Source: DDH964 sp963806685 (GTDB lineage: Bacteria; Desulfobacterota; Desulfuromonadia; Desulfuromonadales; DDH964). From it: a DNA stretch of 64,000 nt. The DNA lies in contig CAWDZB010000003.1 of NCBI GenBank assembly GCA_963806685.1, forward strand, positions 1-64,000, read 5' to 3'. The notes under the pieces are model-generated. The model was not told the DNA's origin and did not search any database. It was given only the letters and a program-made list of their open reading frames with translations. Shown in pieces: positions 15,301-23,445 of the stretch; within the stretch, counting starts at the first letter, position 1, and each line of letters begins with the position of its first letter. The position numbers were made by a program, and so were the translations under genes.

Positions 15301-16725
15301 TATGCCACTCACGAGATGAACGGCTTCCCTGACTGGCTCGAAGATTTGCTGGCCGCCCAACTGGGCGCTCTCGACGAAGTATTGAGGGGAGAACTCCTTT
15401 GGGAATTTAGTTTGACTGATGGCGAGCGCTCAACGCCAGTTCATCACATGCTCGCGCAGCTTCGCTATACCAAATTGGAAGCGCTAAGGGGTTATTGTTG
15501 CCCTTACATCCTGCAACTTCTGCAAGAAGAGGAACCATGGCGCGACCAAACGTTGGAGAACGCTCTGTCCATTGTTTTGCAAGGGGGTGAATTGGATGTC
15601 CATGTCTTTGCTGATTTGGCTAAACAGCGTCATTGCGAGGCTGAGAATAAGAATCGCTTATTGACTTGGCTTGTCGCTTGGCTGTGCGTCGATGCTGATG
15701 GCGCGATGGACGCGCTGCAGCAATGGCTGTCGCAAGCGAAAGGTAAAAGCAAGAAGAGGGAAAGGATGATCCGCTTTTGCGGTGCGATGGGCGATCATCA
15801 CTTCAATCGCTTTGGCAGCAGACACCGCGATTTCGAACGAGCAGAGGTTTTAGATAAATTTGTACCACTAATTTATCGACATATTCGCATCGAAGACGAT
15901 AATGTTCATGATGGTGTTTTTACGCCGGATGCGCGTGACGATGCGGAAGGGATGCGGGGCTACCTGCTGAATAAGGTTTGTGATGCACCTGGACGCCAGG
16001 CATTTGAAGCCTTGATGAAGTTCTCCAAAATTCTGCCGCACAAACGATCTCGCGAGAGGATGCTTGTCATTGCACTGCGCAGAGCAGCCGCGGATGCCGA
16101 ATTTTCTCCGTGGAAACCTGCCGACGTAGTCGCCTTCGCCCAGGAGGGGGAAAAGCGTCCTGCGACCGACGGTGAACTTTTCGATCTTGTTTGCAATCGT
16201 CTCGATGACATCAAATACGACCTTGAGGAAGGCGATACCAGCATTGCTGCGACCCTGCAAAGAGTCGATCAGGAGACCGAATTGCGTATCTGGTTTTCAG
16301 ATTCACTTCGGAAAGCGGCACGCGGGAAATACAGTATCGCCCCAGAGGAGGAGCTGGCCGATGCTAAGCGTCCCGACATTCGCGTTCATGCTCAGGAGAT
16401 TGATGCTCCGTGCGTTATCGAGCTGAAAATTTCTGACAATTGGAGTTTCAAGGAGCACACTGAACGGCTGCGCAATCAACTTGTCGGCCAATACCTACGG
16501 GACGTTCGCTCTCGATTTGGCGTTTTTTTGCTTGTCAGAAGGAGGCAGGCATACTGGGTTTCGGGTCGGCGGCTGACTTTTGACGAATTGGTAGCCAAGA
16601 TACAGAGTGAAGCAGATCAGATTATTCAAGATCGACATGATCTTGAGGCTATTAAGGTGATCGGGATCGACTTGGCTAAGCGAGGGAACAGCTACGGGGG
16701 AAGTCATCACAAGAGGTTAAGATGA
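12373..16725 (+). CDS. Large STAND/NACHT-like NTPase with C-terminal PD-(D/E)xK-like nuclease motif
   Basis: The 1,450-residue protein has an N-terminal P-loop NTPase: Walker A AEAGTGKT at 55-62 and Walker B FFLDSVDEAR around 116-125, the DxxDEAR style of NACHT/STAND ATPases. A long, mostly alpha-helical middle follows, possibly HEAT-like, with a charged coiled segment near 815-860. The tail holds D1335 ... E1350-L-K1352 inside RPDIRV...CVIELKI, the spacing of a PD-(D/E)xK nuclease. This suggests a sensor-NTPase-nuclease defence protein with the effector at the C-terminus. The gene is visibly more AT-rich than its neighbours, a sign of transfer. ATG 12385 is an alternative start. Confidence 0.65.
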   Translation: MGQHMKHVELNRRFWAVSDKDDSDPDSLRFQHLWSNDSQPGWPEVLAMPRVVVLAEAGTGKTEEFRETAHRLHAEGNAAFFCAIEELAEAGIEEAFDVGTYSEFKAWRDTDQPGWFFLDSVDEARLVSHDHFKRALKRISKALDGATHRAFVYISGRGSDWNANSDMSLVEEWLPIPQKQRLQQGNEVEDDKQPASSEEDETANKELKIRVFRLAPLTQKQIQLFARHRGVPEPARFIEAIERADAGIFAERPRDLIDLIDYWQRFETIASLAEMTEYNIDKKLVETNPKHGKKDLLSPDKARAGAEILAAALTFSRCNFIALPDPKPLFTPSGHTLDAKAVLANWTSSEVESLLRRALFDEATYGRARIHHRSVREYLTAQWLCNLLQQGKARRSVDQCLFAERYGLDVVIPSMKPVVAWLALRDERICQRLCDIAPEILIGYGDPSRLPIPVREKLLRQFAEVCASNCYYDESLDLSAVRRLADPRLADTIIHLLEEYRSMEDVRHLLLRTIWQGEIKECAGIALDLALDSSMDRYTRLAGIRAIGSCGAKEQQRRLVEAILAEAETGDVELTSAICEQFFPQLITVEALLQTIGRIPKPKRFSVNRMSNALEQIAEKCPEDHLLSLMAGLVRLIELEPFIRNQFCEISERYAWLVPHAAIIAHRLLTSPLPCVDEAVLRTVELLAESRHYRTESGQVRKPDFQSIIDGVQQLRHLFFWRSVERVRKRHSKKGESLNDWWFVRFKPTPWKVVPEDFACFLAQAESLPDMDNRLVAYSVALYLWHEAGRDLSHLKMLRDLASRNAEMAIKLDVYLKPPPPSPEELEHQREMEKWELEQKKKELQDQRNRQEWIEQLQADPQQLRDISATTVDAKFANLYWLAGEIREHKEQGDSKWGGARWETLTEAFGLEVAKAARDGLMAYWRHYRPELKSEHDTNSVPNGLIVGMVGLAIEARTKPDWARCLSHEDALLAVRYATHEMNGFPDWLEDLLAAQLGALDEVLRGELLWEFSLTDGERSTPVHHMLAQLRYTKLEALRGYCCPYILQLLQEEEPWRDQTLENALSIVLQGGELDVHVFADLAKQRHCEAENKNRLLTWLVAWLCVDADGAMDALQQWLSQAKGKSKKRERMIRFCGAMGDHHFNRFGSRHRDFERAEVLDKFVPLIYRHIRIEDDNVHDGVFTPDARDDAEGMRGYLLNKVCDAPGRQAFEALMKFSKILPHKRSRERMLVIALRRAAADAEFSPWKPADVVAFAQEGEKRPATDGELFDLVCNRLDDIKYDLEEGDTSIAATLQRVDQETELRIWFSDSLRKAARGKYSIAPEEELADAKRPDIRVHAQEIDAPCVIELKISDNWSFKEHTERLRNQLVGQYLRDVRSRFGVFLLVRRRQAYWVSGRRLTFDELVAKIQSEADQIIQDRHDLEAIKVIGIDLAKRGNSYGGSHHKRLR

Positions 16726-16750
16726 ACGACTGTTGCAATAATATTCGCAC

Positions 16751-16978
16751 ATGACCGTTTTCGCCGCCGCCATCAAGCTTTTCTCCTCCCCCGCCCCCGG
16801 CGCGGTCTGGACCGAAGCCACCAAACGCAAGGCGCCGCACAAGCCGCTGCTGCTCCTGGCGGCGCTGGACCTGGTGAATCGCGGGGTTATCACCCCTCAT
16901 CGACGTCACCGTCGATCTGGTGGAGCTGAACAAACTGTTCAACCTCTACTGGCGTCGGGCCGTGCCGTTGGGGCATAG
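16751..16978 (+). pseudogene. HNH endonuclease head, remnant 1
   Basis: The fragment matches the first 75 or so residues of the HNH protein at 18647 (IKLFSS..., EATKRKAPHKPLLLLAALDLV.RGVI). A small deletion near 16893 shifts the frame: the DNA still matches ...DVTVDLVELNKLFNLYWRRAVPLGH, but only in another frame. It stops where the membrane-protein gene at 16981 begins. The HKPLLLL-type head recalls the N-terminal region of ScoMcrA-like phosphorothioate-DNA nucleases, but this is a resemblance only. Confidence 0.7.
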
Positions 16979-16980
16979 GC

Positions 16981-17535
16981 ATGTTTCTTAAGTTCATCAA
17001 TTTTGCTTCAAATCTTATCATCCCGCCCGGCTCTACCGAAGCGCTGCTCGGGGATTTCCTCGCGGATAATACCGTAAAACTTCGCCGGTGGCTTCTTGGT
17101 CTGACAGCAGTCTCTTTTTATATGTCTAAAGCGCATATGGTGCCGACCAAAATATCTGCTCTTGGAATAGAGTTTAGCGGAGTTAACCAGCAACAATTCC
17201 TCAAAATATCGGGCTATATCCTTCTGTACTTTTTGTGTTCTTTCCTGGTTTACGCCCTCATTGATTTGTCACGCTGGGTACATGGTCTGATGGAAGTTCG
17301 GAAGAAGTATTTCGACGGAATCATGAGGTCAACCTTGGCCGCTGATAGTGAAACAGACCCTGACGACAACAAGATTGAACGCTCTGGAAGGCTTAGGAAG
17401 AAATTTATTGAGCCAATCGAAGATGTTCAGATGTTTGGCTCGTCTTCGTTATTAGCACTATCGTTGCTTAGAGTGGCACTGGATATCCTCCTGCCCTTGG
17501 GTGTGGGAGTTTATTCACTCATCTTGCTTTGGTAA
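16981..17535 (+). CDS. Unknown membrane protein (cargo after HNH remnant 1)
   Basis: The 184-residue protein has about three hydrophobic segments (near residues 35-50, 76-98 and 157-182) and a charged central part (MRSTLAADSETDPDDNKIERSGRLRKKF). Codon use is AT-richer than in the flanking HNH sequence. The start follows the remnant by three bases. I do not recognise the family. Its position between HNH heads inside a defence cluster suggests an accessory or abortive-infection-type membrane protein, but nothing in the sequence proves it. Confidence 0.6.
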   Translation: MFLKFINFASNLIIPPGSTEALLGDFLADNTVKLRRWLLGLTAVSFYMSKAHMVPTKISALGIEFSGVNQQQFLKISGYILLYFLCSFLVYALIDLSRWVHGLMEVRKKYFDGIMRSTLAADSETDPDDNKIERSGRLRKKFIEPIEDVQMFGSSSLLALSLLRVALDILLPLGVGVYSLILLW

Positions 17536-17542
17536 CGACAGT

Positions 17543-17806
17543 ATGCTCCCTATTCTCCTCACCACATCCATCAAACTCTTCTCCTCCCTCTCCCGCGTCC
17601 CCGGCGCAACCTGGATCGAGGCCACCAAGCGCAAGGCGCCACACAAGCCACTGCTGCTTCTTGCGGTGCTGGACCTGGTACATCGCGGCGTCATCGCCAC
17701 GCCGTTCATCGGCATTACCGCCGATCTGAGAAGTAGCTGGGGGCAGGTCCCAACCATGAAAGTGTTAGGGCTGAGAACTGACCCTCAGGGTTGCGCTTAT
17801 TGTTAG
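17543..17806 (+). pseudogene. HNH endonuclease head, remnant 2
   Basis: Residues 9-62 again match the HNH head (IKLFSS...ATWIEATKRKAPHKPLLLLAVLDLVHRGVIATPFI.ITADL). The homology then ends abruptly at about 17730, and 25 unrelated residues follow to the stop. Compared with remnant 1 and the longer copy, the DNA is clearly homologous but not identical, so these are diverged paralogues rather than a recent tandem duplication. Confidence 0.7.
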
Positions 17807-17846
17807 CGATTGAATTGGCCCGTTTTCTGTCGGAGGCACTTCTAGA

Positions 17847-18479
17847 ATGAGCATCTTATCCGAAATTTGGGTTCCTCTTCTTCCCCTTTTGGGGGTCGGA
17901 CTTGGCTGGACGCTCAACGAGTGGACTGTGTCAAGGGCCGTTCGTAGGGATCGCCGAAAACCCTTTGGCCGGACCTTGGCCTATCTTCTCCATGTCCATC
18001 AACAACTTTTTTTTCTTGAGGTTTTTCGTAGGATCGGTGAAAAGTCAGACTCTGAATTAGCAAAAAAAATGATTCGTGAAGCGAAATTGAATCTACATTC
18101 TTTTGCTACTTCATCCGAAGATTATGAGCAAAAATTCCAAGCTGCAATTGACCAAGTATCAGAAATTTCACCCATGCTCGCTTTTGAAATTCGGCAGAAG
18201 ATAAATGCTCGGTACGTTTACAAAGGCATACGTGAGGCTCTGGGACAAATTAGCGAGCCGGGGGACAAGATCGCCGAGGTTTATGGAGATTTCATCGTTA
18301 GCCAGGCACTCCCTATTTTCGAACATTTGCTTTTAGAGGTTGCTGGGCAATTTGGATCTGACGAGCATCGCCTGCTTGTTAATCACTTTAAAGCAGGACA
18401 AGAACGATTTGCAATTGCTCAAGGGATCTCCAATAAAGAGAATGAGGAGATGCTGGCGGAGTCGAGCATTGAAAAGTAG
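17847..18479 (+). CDS. Unknown protein with N-terminal membrane helix (cargo after HNH remnant 2)
   Basis: The 210-residue protein starts with one hydrophobic helix (about residues 6-25, IWVPLLPLLGVGLGWTL). A soluble, largely helical region rich in charged residues follows. A GGAGG-like GTCGGAGGC lies 12-18 bases before ATG 17847. The gene is distinctly AT-rich (runs such as AACTTTTTTTTCTTG), unlike the HNH remnant before it. I recognise no family. As with the gene at 16981, it follows a truncated HNH head. Confidence 0.6.
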   Translation: MSILSEIWVPLLPLLGVGLGWTLNEWTVSRAVRRDRRKPFGRTLAYLLHVHQQLFFLEVFRRIGEKSDSELAKKMIREAKLNLHSFATSSEDYEQKFQAAIDQVSEISPMLAFEIRQKINARYVYKGIREALGQISEPGDKIAEVYGDFIVSQALPIFEHLLLEVAGQFGSDEHRLLVNHFKAGQERFAIAQGISNKENEEMLAESSIEK

Positions 18480-18646
18480 CCTATCCCTCGTTTGCATCCT
18501 TCAGATCTAAGGATTGAATGGCCTAGTTACATTGCAAGCGACTAAAGGGGCCTCTCGGGTACAGAGGCCCGGAGTTTCATCATTGGTTCAGATAGTTAGA
18601 GACATAATTTAAATCGGATGTTTGGAAGACTTGCGCTGGGAATTGA

Positions 18647-19629
18647 ATGATCTCTCCTGAGACCTATATAAAGAACTTCGCCCACCTCCGCCGCGCCCCT
18701 AACGCCGTTTTCCCCGAGGCCACGAAGAACCGCGCCCCGCACAAGCCGATCCTGCTGCTGGCCGTCCTCGACCTGGTCCACCGCGGCGTCATCACCACGC
18801 CGTTCATCGACGTCACCGCCGATCTGGTGGAGCTGAACGAGCTGTTCAACCTCTACTGGCGGCGGGTCGTACCTCTCGGCCAGACCAGCAGCATCGCCTT
18901 TCCCTTCTCCCGCCTCTCCCGCGAACCGTTCTGGGAGCTGGTCCCCCAGCCGGGCAAGACCATCACCGACGCGGTGATCAACAACACCTCCTCCGTCAGC
19001 TACCTGCGCAAGTACGCCCTGGGGGCAAAGCTGGACGATGGACTGTTTCAGATCATGCAGAGCGGGGAGGGGCGGGAGGCGCTGCGGGAAGCGCTGCTCC
19101 GCTCCTGCTTCTCGGAGGAAGCCGCGGCGCAGCTGCGGGAGCAGTCGATCATCAACCGTGAAGCCTTCGATTACAGCCGGGCCCTGGAGGAACAGGCCCA
19201 CCTGCCGCTGGTGAAGGAGATCGTCGAGGCGGAGAGCTACCGCACCGATGTGCGCGACCAGGCCTTTCGCAAGAGTGGTGACCAAGGCCTACGACCACCG
19301 CTGCGCCCTGTGCGGCATCCGCATCGTCACCCCGGATGGCCATACGGTGGTGGAGGCCGCCCACATCGTGCCGTGGAGCAAGATCGAAGAACGACGACAT
19401 CCGCAACGGCATGGCCCTCTGCCGCACCTGCCACTGGGGCTTCGACGAGGGGATGCTCGGCGTTTCCGACAACTACACGGTCATCACCTCCCGCTCCATC
19501 GGCACCGATCCCAACTTCCCCGGCCTGCTCCTGACCCTCTCCGGGCGGGGGATTATCCCACCCGCCGACCGCGATCTCTGGCCGGCACCGGAGTACCTTG
19601 CCGAGCATCGCCGGCAATGGCGACTGTAA
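18647..19629 (+). pseudogene. HNH endonuclease, full length but frameshifted twice
   Basis: The head (residues 1-215, with APHKPILLLAVLDLVHRGVITTPFIDVTADL) is followed by an HNH_2-type nuclease: CALCGIRI, then VEAAHIVPWSKIEE, then NDDIRNGMALCRTCHWGFDEGMLGV. This is the usual C-x2-C / AHI.PW / NGMALC...H pattern of DNA-cleaving HNH restriction enzymes. One base appears to be missing near 19273 (between AFRK and VVTKAY) and another near 19388 (between KIEE and NDDIRN). Correcting both gives one protein of about 327 residues. Whether these are real mutations or sequencing errors is open. Confidence 0.8.
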
Positions 19630-19718
19630 GTCCATTTCAAGAGATATTCTAGATTCAAATTGGTGAAGGTTTCACAGCACTTGAATTAATACCCCGCGCT
19701 ACCGTTACAGGAGAATCC

Positions 19719-20798
19719 ATGGCTAGGCAGAGAACGAGTCCCTTTGAAAATCTGGTTCTTTTGGTGAGCAAGCTGCCTTGGTGGGTCGGAATGGCACTGG
19801 CACTAGTGTCATATCTAGTCCTGCATGTCATTGCCTCCAGGCCCGCTGTTCCCGTTTCGGGACCGGGACAGATGGGGGATGTTGTAGTAAAGGGGTTCAC
19901 TGCGATTATGGCCAAGTTTGGCCAATACCTTCTTCCCTTTGGCTTCAGCATTGGTGCAATGATTTCCGCGATCAATTCCGCCCGTCGGAAAAGGTTGTAC
20001 AACAGCGTGGCGTCACGATCTGGTGCCCGCGCTCTGAGCGAGATGAGCTGGAGCGAGTTCGAAGATTTGGTGGGTGAGTATTACAGGCGCGATGGCTTTC
20101 AGGTGACACGCCAAGGCGGGAACGGTCCCGATGGTGGTATAGACCTGGTGCTTCGCAGGAATAGAGAAATCTATCTGGTGCAATGCAAGCAGTGGAAAGC
20201 ATACAAAGTCGGAGTACAGCCAGTTCGTGAATTTTACGGAGTTATGGCGTCGAAGGGCGTGGCTGGTGGATACTTTGTCACTTCTGGGGAGTTCACCCAA
20301 GAGGCGAAGACGTTTGCCCAAGGGCTGAACCTCGAACTGGTGGACGGCCCGAAACTCCGAAAAATGATCGATACTACGCAGCAGACTGCTCCCCCTCCCG
20401 CGGATTTTCGGATGGATTCTGGAGGTCCTGCTTCAAAGGATTCAGCCGATTCCAGTCTGCCGCCTGTTGGTCCGGTGTTTCCAACTTGTCCAAAATGCGG
20501 TGCAGCGATGAAGAAGCGGGTGGCGCGCCAGGGAGCCAATTCCGGCAAGGAATTTTGGGGATGTATTACGTTCCCGAAATGCAAGGGAATCCTGCCGATG
20601 GGCGATTCTATCGTCGACCAGGTGCAAGCCGCTCTGCCGCTCCATCCGGTCCCGGTCGTTACGTTCCCGGAAAGGAGGAACTGCCCCAACTGCGGGGCGG
20701 AAATGGCCTTACGCCATTACAAGAGTGGCCCGAGGATTGGCCAACAATTCTATGGTTGTGTCCCCTGTAAAAAAGGCTGGCCTATTCATGACACATGA
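19719..20798 (+). CDS. Membrane-anchored Mrr-type restriction endonuclease with zinc fingers
   Basis: The 359-residue protein has two N-terminal hydrophobic segments (about 20-40 and 56-86). An Mrr_cat nuclease domain follows (about 108-225: MSWSEFEDLVGEYYRRDGFQV, with the catalytic D142 in GGID and Q155-C-K157 in YLVQCKQWK). Two topoisomerase-type zinc-binding sections lie after residue 250 (CPKCGAAMKKRV...CITFPKCKG and CPNCGAEM...CVPCKKGW). Such enzymes cut DNA near the membrane. Here it closes the defence-type island. It stands alone, starting 90 bases after the HNH gene. Confidence 0.88.
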   Translation: MARQRTSPFENLVLLVSKLPWWVGMALALVSYLVLHVIASRPAVPVSGPGQMGDVVVKGFTAIMAKFGQYLLPFGFSIGAMISAINSARRKRLYNSVASRSGARALSEMSWSEFEDLVGEYYRRDGFQVTRQGGNGPDGGIDLVLRRNREIYLVQCKQWKAYKVGVQPVREFYGVMASKGVAGGYFVTSGEFTQEAKTFAQGLNLELVDGPKLRKMIDTTQQTAPPPADFRMDSGGPASKDSADSSLPPVGPVFPTCPKCGAAMKKRVARQGANSGKEFWGCITFPKCKGILPMGDSIVDQVQAALPLHPVPVVTFPERRNCPNCGAEMALRHYKSGPRIGQQFYGCVPCKKGWPIHDT

Positions 20799-20815
20799 GG
20801 ATTTTTGAGAAAGGT

Positions 20816-20837
20816 CGTGGGGTCGTGTTTGACATTT
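20816..20837 (+). repeat. 22-bp direct repeat, left copy flanking the M23 peptidase gene
   Basis: CGTGGGGTCGTGTTTGACAT (20816-20835) matches 21830-21851 at 19 of 22 positions. The two copies bracket the M23 peptidase gene in the same orientation. Confidence 0.6.
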
Positions 20838-20886
20838 AAACTTTAGGGCCCGGCGCATCATCGCCGGGACAGGAAGGGACAGACCG

Positions 20887-21813
20887 ATGAAGCTGCTATT
20901 TGCCGCCCTTCCCCTGATCCTCGCCATTCTGTGGTGCCCTCCTGCAGCGGCGGAGAAGATCTACACCTCCCGGGGAGCAAACGGCAACCTGGTCTTTTCG
21001 GACCGGCCCATCGCGGGGAACCGGGTCCTGGCCGTTCGGCAGGTGGAAGTCACGAAGGGGTCCTGTGTCAGCCTCGACAGGCGGGGGGAGGATGATGACC
21101 TGCTGCTGCGTGCCGTCAATGACTGCTATGGCCCTGTGGAGGTTAGGACGAACCGGTCTGAGGCGATAAATATATCGACCAGCCGCCCGGCATCCTTTGT
21201 CACGCTGGTTCCCGCGAGAAGTAGCCGGGATCTGGTCCGGATCAGACGGATCAACCCGCGCCGGGGCTACAAGTACACCTTTACGCACGATATGATTTTC
21301 GGCGACCCGCGGGCCCGACACCAACCCCCGGCACCCTACCTTCTTCCTTTCCCGCCTGGTAAAGGGTTCTTTATTTCACAAGGATTTCACGGTACGGCTA
21401 CGCACACCCACCCGCAGAGCGAGTACGCGGTTGATATCCCGATGCCTGAAGGGACCAGGCTGTATGCGGTCCGTTCCGGTGTGATCATGGATATCGCCAA
21501 TGATTTCTTTACCGGGGGGAAGGGGGCGAAATTTGAGGAGAAGGCGAACTTCATCCGCATTCTTCACGATGATGGTACCATGGCGCTCTACGCCCACCTC
21601 AGAGTGGAGTCCATCCAGTACCCGACAGGAACCAGGGTGAGCCGGGGGCAGTTCATCGCGGAATCGGGAAATACCGGGTTTTCTTCGGGCCCCCATCTGC
21701 ATTTCGCCATTCAGAAGAATTTCGGCGGAGAACTGCGCTCCATCCCTTTTGAGTTTGAGGGCCATGGCGGGAATGGGTTCACGCCGGAAAACGGCATGGT
21801 GGTGGTTCGCTAG
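20887..21813 (+). CDS. Secreted M23 (LytM) family metallopeptidase with DUF4124-like N-terminus
   Basis: The 308-residue protein has a signal peptide (residues 1-22, PPAAA/E). A short DUF4124-like region follows (KIYTSRGANGNLVFSDRPI), and then a C-terminal M23 peptidase domain. The zinc ligands are visible as H...D in THPQSEYAVDIP and as HLHFA near the end, with the YAHLR motif between. M23 enzymes cut peptidoglycan cross-links; the fold is here, but the extra central domain suggests an altered substrate. It is exported and monocistronic. It is bracketed by 22-bp direct repeats (20816 and 21830). Confidence 0.9.
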   Translation: MKLLFAALPLILAILWCPPAAAEKIYTSRGANGNLVFSDRPIAGNRVLAVRQVEVTKGSCVSLDRRGEDDDLLLRAVNDCYGPVEVRTNRSEAINISTSRPASFVTLVPARSSRDLVRIRRINPRRGYKYTFTHDMIFGDPRARHQPPAPYLLPFPPGKGFFISQGFHGTATHTHPQSEYAVDIPMPEGTRLYAVRSGVIMDIANDFFTGGKGAKFEEKANFIRILHDDGTMALYAHLRVESIQYPTGTRVSRGQFIAESGNTGFSSGPHLHFAIQKNFGGELRSIPFEFEGHGGNGFTPENGMVVVR

Positions 21814-21829
21814 GACCGAGGGAGAAATT

Positions 21830-21851
21830 CGTGGGGCCGTGCTGGACATTT
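21830..21851 (+). repeat. 22-bp direct repeat, right copy flanking the M23 peptidase gene
   Basis: CGTGGGGCCGTGCTGGACAT (21830-21849) is the partner of 20816-20837. It starts 17 bases after the peptidase stop codon. Confidence 0.6.
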
Positions 21852-21993
21852 TCACGGATGCGCGGGGTCGGCCCATCCCAACAGACTGAAATATTTATGT
21901 TATGAATAGAATGAAATCTGTCTCCTGAACAGGACTCATAGACGCATTTTTGAGCCAAAAAGGTAGCCTGCTCACTCACCCCCGAGGTGACCC

Positions 21994-22479
21994 ATGCGAT
22001 CCTATGCAATCCTCCTCCTGATCCTCCTCCTCTCCGCCTGCTGCCCCAAACCGTCCCCCGCACCGACCACCGAAGAAGCGCGCAACCACGAGGCGGAGCT
22101 GCTGGTCCGCGCCAGTCTCACCGACCGGCTGGTGCAGGATAGGGTCACCTACTACAGCAACCAGGCCAGCTCGATGCTGGCCGGGCGGGGGCACCCGCTC
22201 GCGGCGGCCGAGGCCGAGGTGAAGGAAACCACGCAGCCGCTGATCGAGGCCGAGCATCAGCGGCTGGTCGAGAGGCTGGTGCCGATTTACCGGCGCTACT
22301 ACACCGCCGAGGAAATCCACCAGCTGCTCTCCTTCTACCAGTCCGAAGTGGCGCGCAAGTCGATGCGGGTCAGTACGCAGATCGCCGGCGAGGCCCAGCA
22401 GTACGTGCGCCTGTGGAGCGAGCATTTCGGCGAGGAATTCATGCAGCGGGTCGAAGACAAATACGGGATTAACCAATAA
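21994..22479 (+). CDS. DUF2059 family lipoprotein
   Basis: The 161-residue protein has a lipoprotein signal (LLLILLLSACC, lipobox LSAC with Cys16). Its helical domain includes LVERLVPIYRRYYTAEEIHQLLSFYQSEVARKS, the DUF2059 signature seen in many periplasmic proteins of unknown function. A GAGGTGACCC ribosome region precedes ATG 21994. No partner gene is adjacent. Confidence 0.85.
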   Translation: MRSYAILLLILLLSACCPKPSPAPTTEEARNHEAELLVRASLTDRLVQDRVTYYSNQASSMLAGRGHPLAAAEAEVKETTQPLIEAEHQRLVERLVPIYRRYYTAEEIHQLLSFYQSEVARKSMRVSTQIAGEAQQYVRLWSEHFGEEFMQRVEDKYGINQ

Positions 22480-22929
22480 CCGGACCTCAGACAATCGGAG
22501 TCGGACCAAGACAACCTTCCGATATCATTGCTTAATTGATGTGATTTCAGGGCAAAAATCGGCTTATGTGGCGATTTTTGCCCCGAAAAATTCCCCGTTG
22601 CGTTCCTTGCCGGCCCCACACGGCCGTAACCTCCAGTTACAATATGAACCGGGACCTGCTGCTGGCCGGCAAGTGAGAGAAGAAGGCTGTCGGGTAAGGC
22701 TTGCAAAGCTGCAGATTTCCGGATTGCTACCAAAACAATGCCTATCTTTGCTGACTTCAAAAGCCCTCGGGAACTCCGGAAACAGTATGTCTATCCTTGA
22801 TATCCGTCAGAGTCGATCGGCGAAATCCTTGGGCGGATTCGGCCTTTTGGGTTTTGTTCTTCACCTTTGCCCCGAAATCGGCCAGAATCGTCAAACCTTG
22901 ACCTCTGCCCTCCCGCCAGGAATATGCTT
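22480..22929. other. 450-base gap with one perfect hairpin, no gene seen
   Basis: At 22551-22582 GGCAAAAATCG and CGATTTTTGCC form an 11-bp perfect stem around a 10-base loop, a plausible bidirectional terminator. The rest has only weak open frames without ribosome sites, and their composition does not look like protein. Confidence 0.6.
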
Positions 22930-23289
22930 ATGAAAGGCCGTACCGTCCGCGAATTCTCCTCCCCCAAAAATCTCTGGTCCCAGGTCGAGGCCTGGGCCGC
23001 TGAAACCGGTTTCAGGCTGAACCACCAGGACGAGGCCCGCCGAGTCTACCGCAAGGGCAACCCGCTCCTGATGTCGCCGCTCTGGGTCGAGATCCGCCAG
23101 GAAGGGAAGCGGACGACTCTGGAGGCCTGGGTCACGGCGGATTTCTACCTGTTTCTCAGCCTCCTTTCCGGCAAAAAACCTGAAACCGCCATTGAGTCGG
23201 GTGGCCTGACCGCCGTCATTCCCCGCCGCCGCGCCCGCGAGGCGGTCAACCTGCTTCTCGCCCGTTTCGGCCAGAAAGCGGTAGATTGA
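22930..23289 (+). CDS. Conserved-looking small protein of unknown function
   Basis: The 119-residue protein begins MKGRTVREFSSPKNLWSQVE and has a mixed alpha/beta look: a Trp-rich helix, an RVYRKGNPLLMSPLWVEIRQ strand pair, a TTLEAWVTADFYLF strand, and a basic RRRAREAVNLLLARF C-terminal helix. ATG 22930 was preferred over 22924 because CAGGA sits at the right distance. No family is recognised. The base composition fits a real gene. Confidence 0.6.
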   Translation: MKGRTVREFSSPKNLWSQVEAWAAETGFRLNHQDEARRVYRKGNPLLMSPLWVEIRQEGKRTTLEAWVTADFYLFLSLLSGKKPETAIESGGLTAVIPRRRAREAVNLLLARFGQKAVD

Positions 23290-23445
23290 GGAAGGACTGC
23301 GAGGCAGTAATCGGGGAGGGCCGGTGGGTCAGCCCTGAAAGTCTGAAATAGGGAACTTGCCTGGGTTCGACCGCACCAACTATAAATATTTCAGGGGAGG
23401 CAACCAAGGCCAGGCTTTCGCGTTGTTCAGATGCAAAGGCGCCCC

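Noticed and set aside
16751..17806. HNH heads as recent tandem duplications
   Set aside because: The DNA of the three heads differs at many positions and in small indels, so they are old paralogues.
22541..22933. 130-residue plus-strand ORF
   Set aside because: It begins inside the perfect hairpin at 22551, has no ribosome site and no protein-like pattern.
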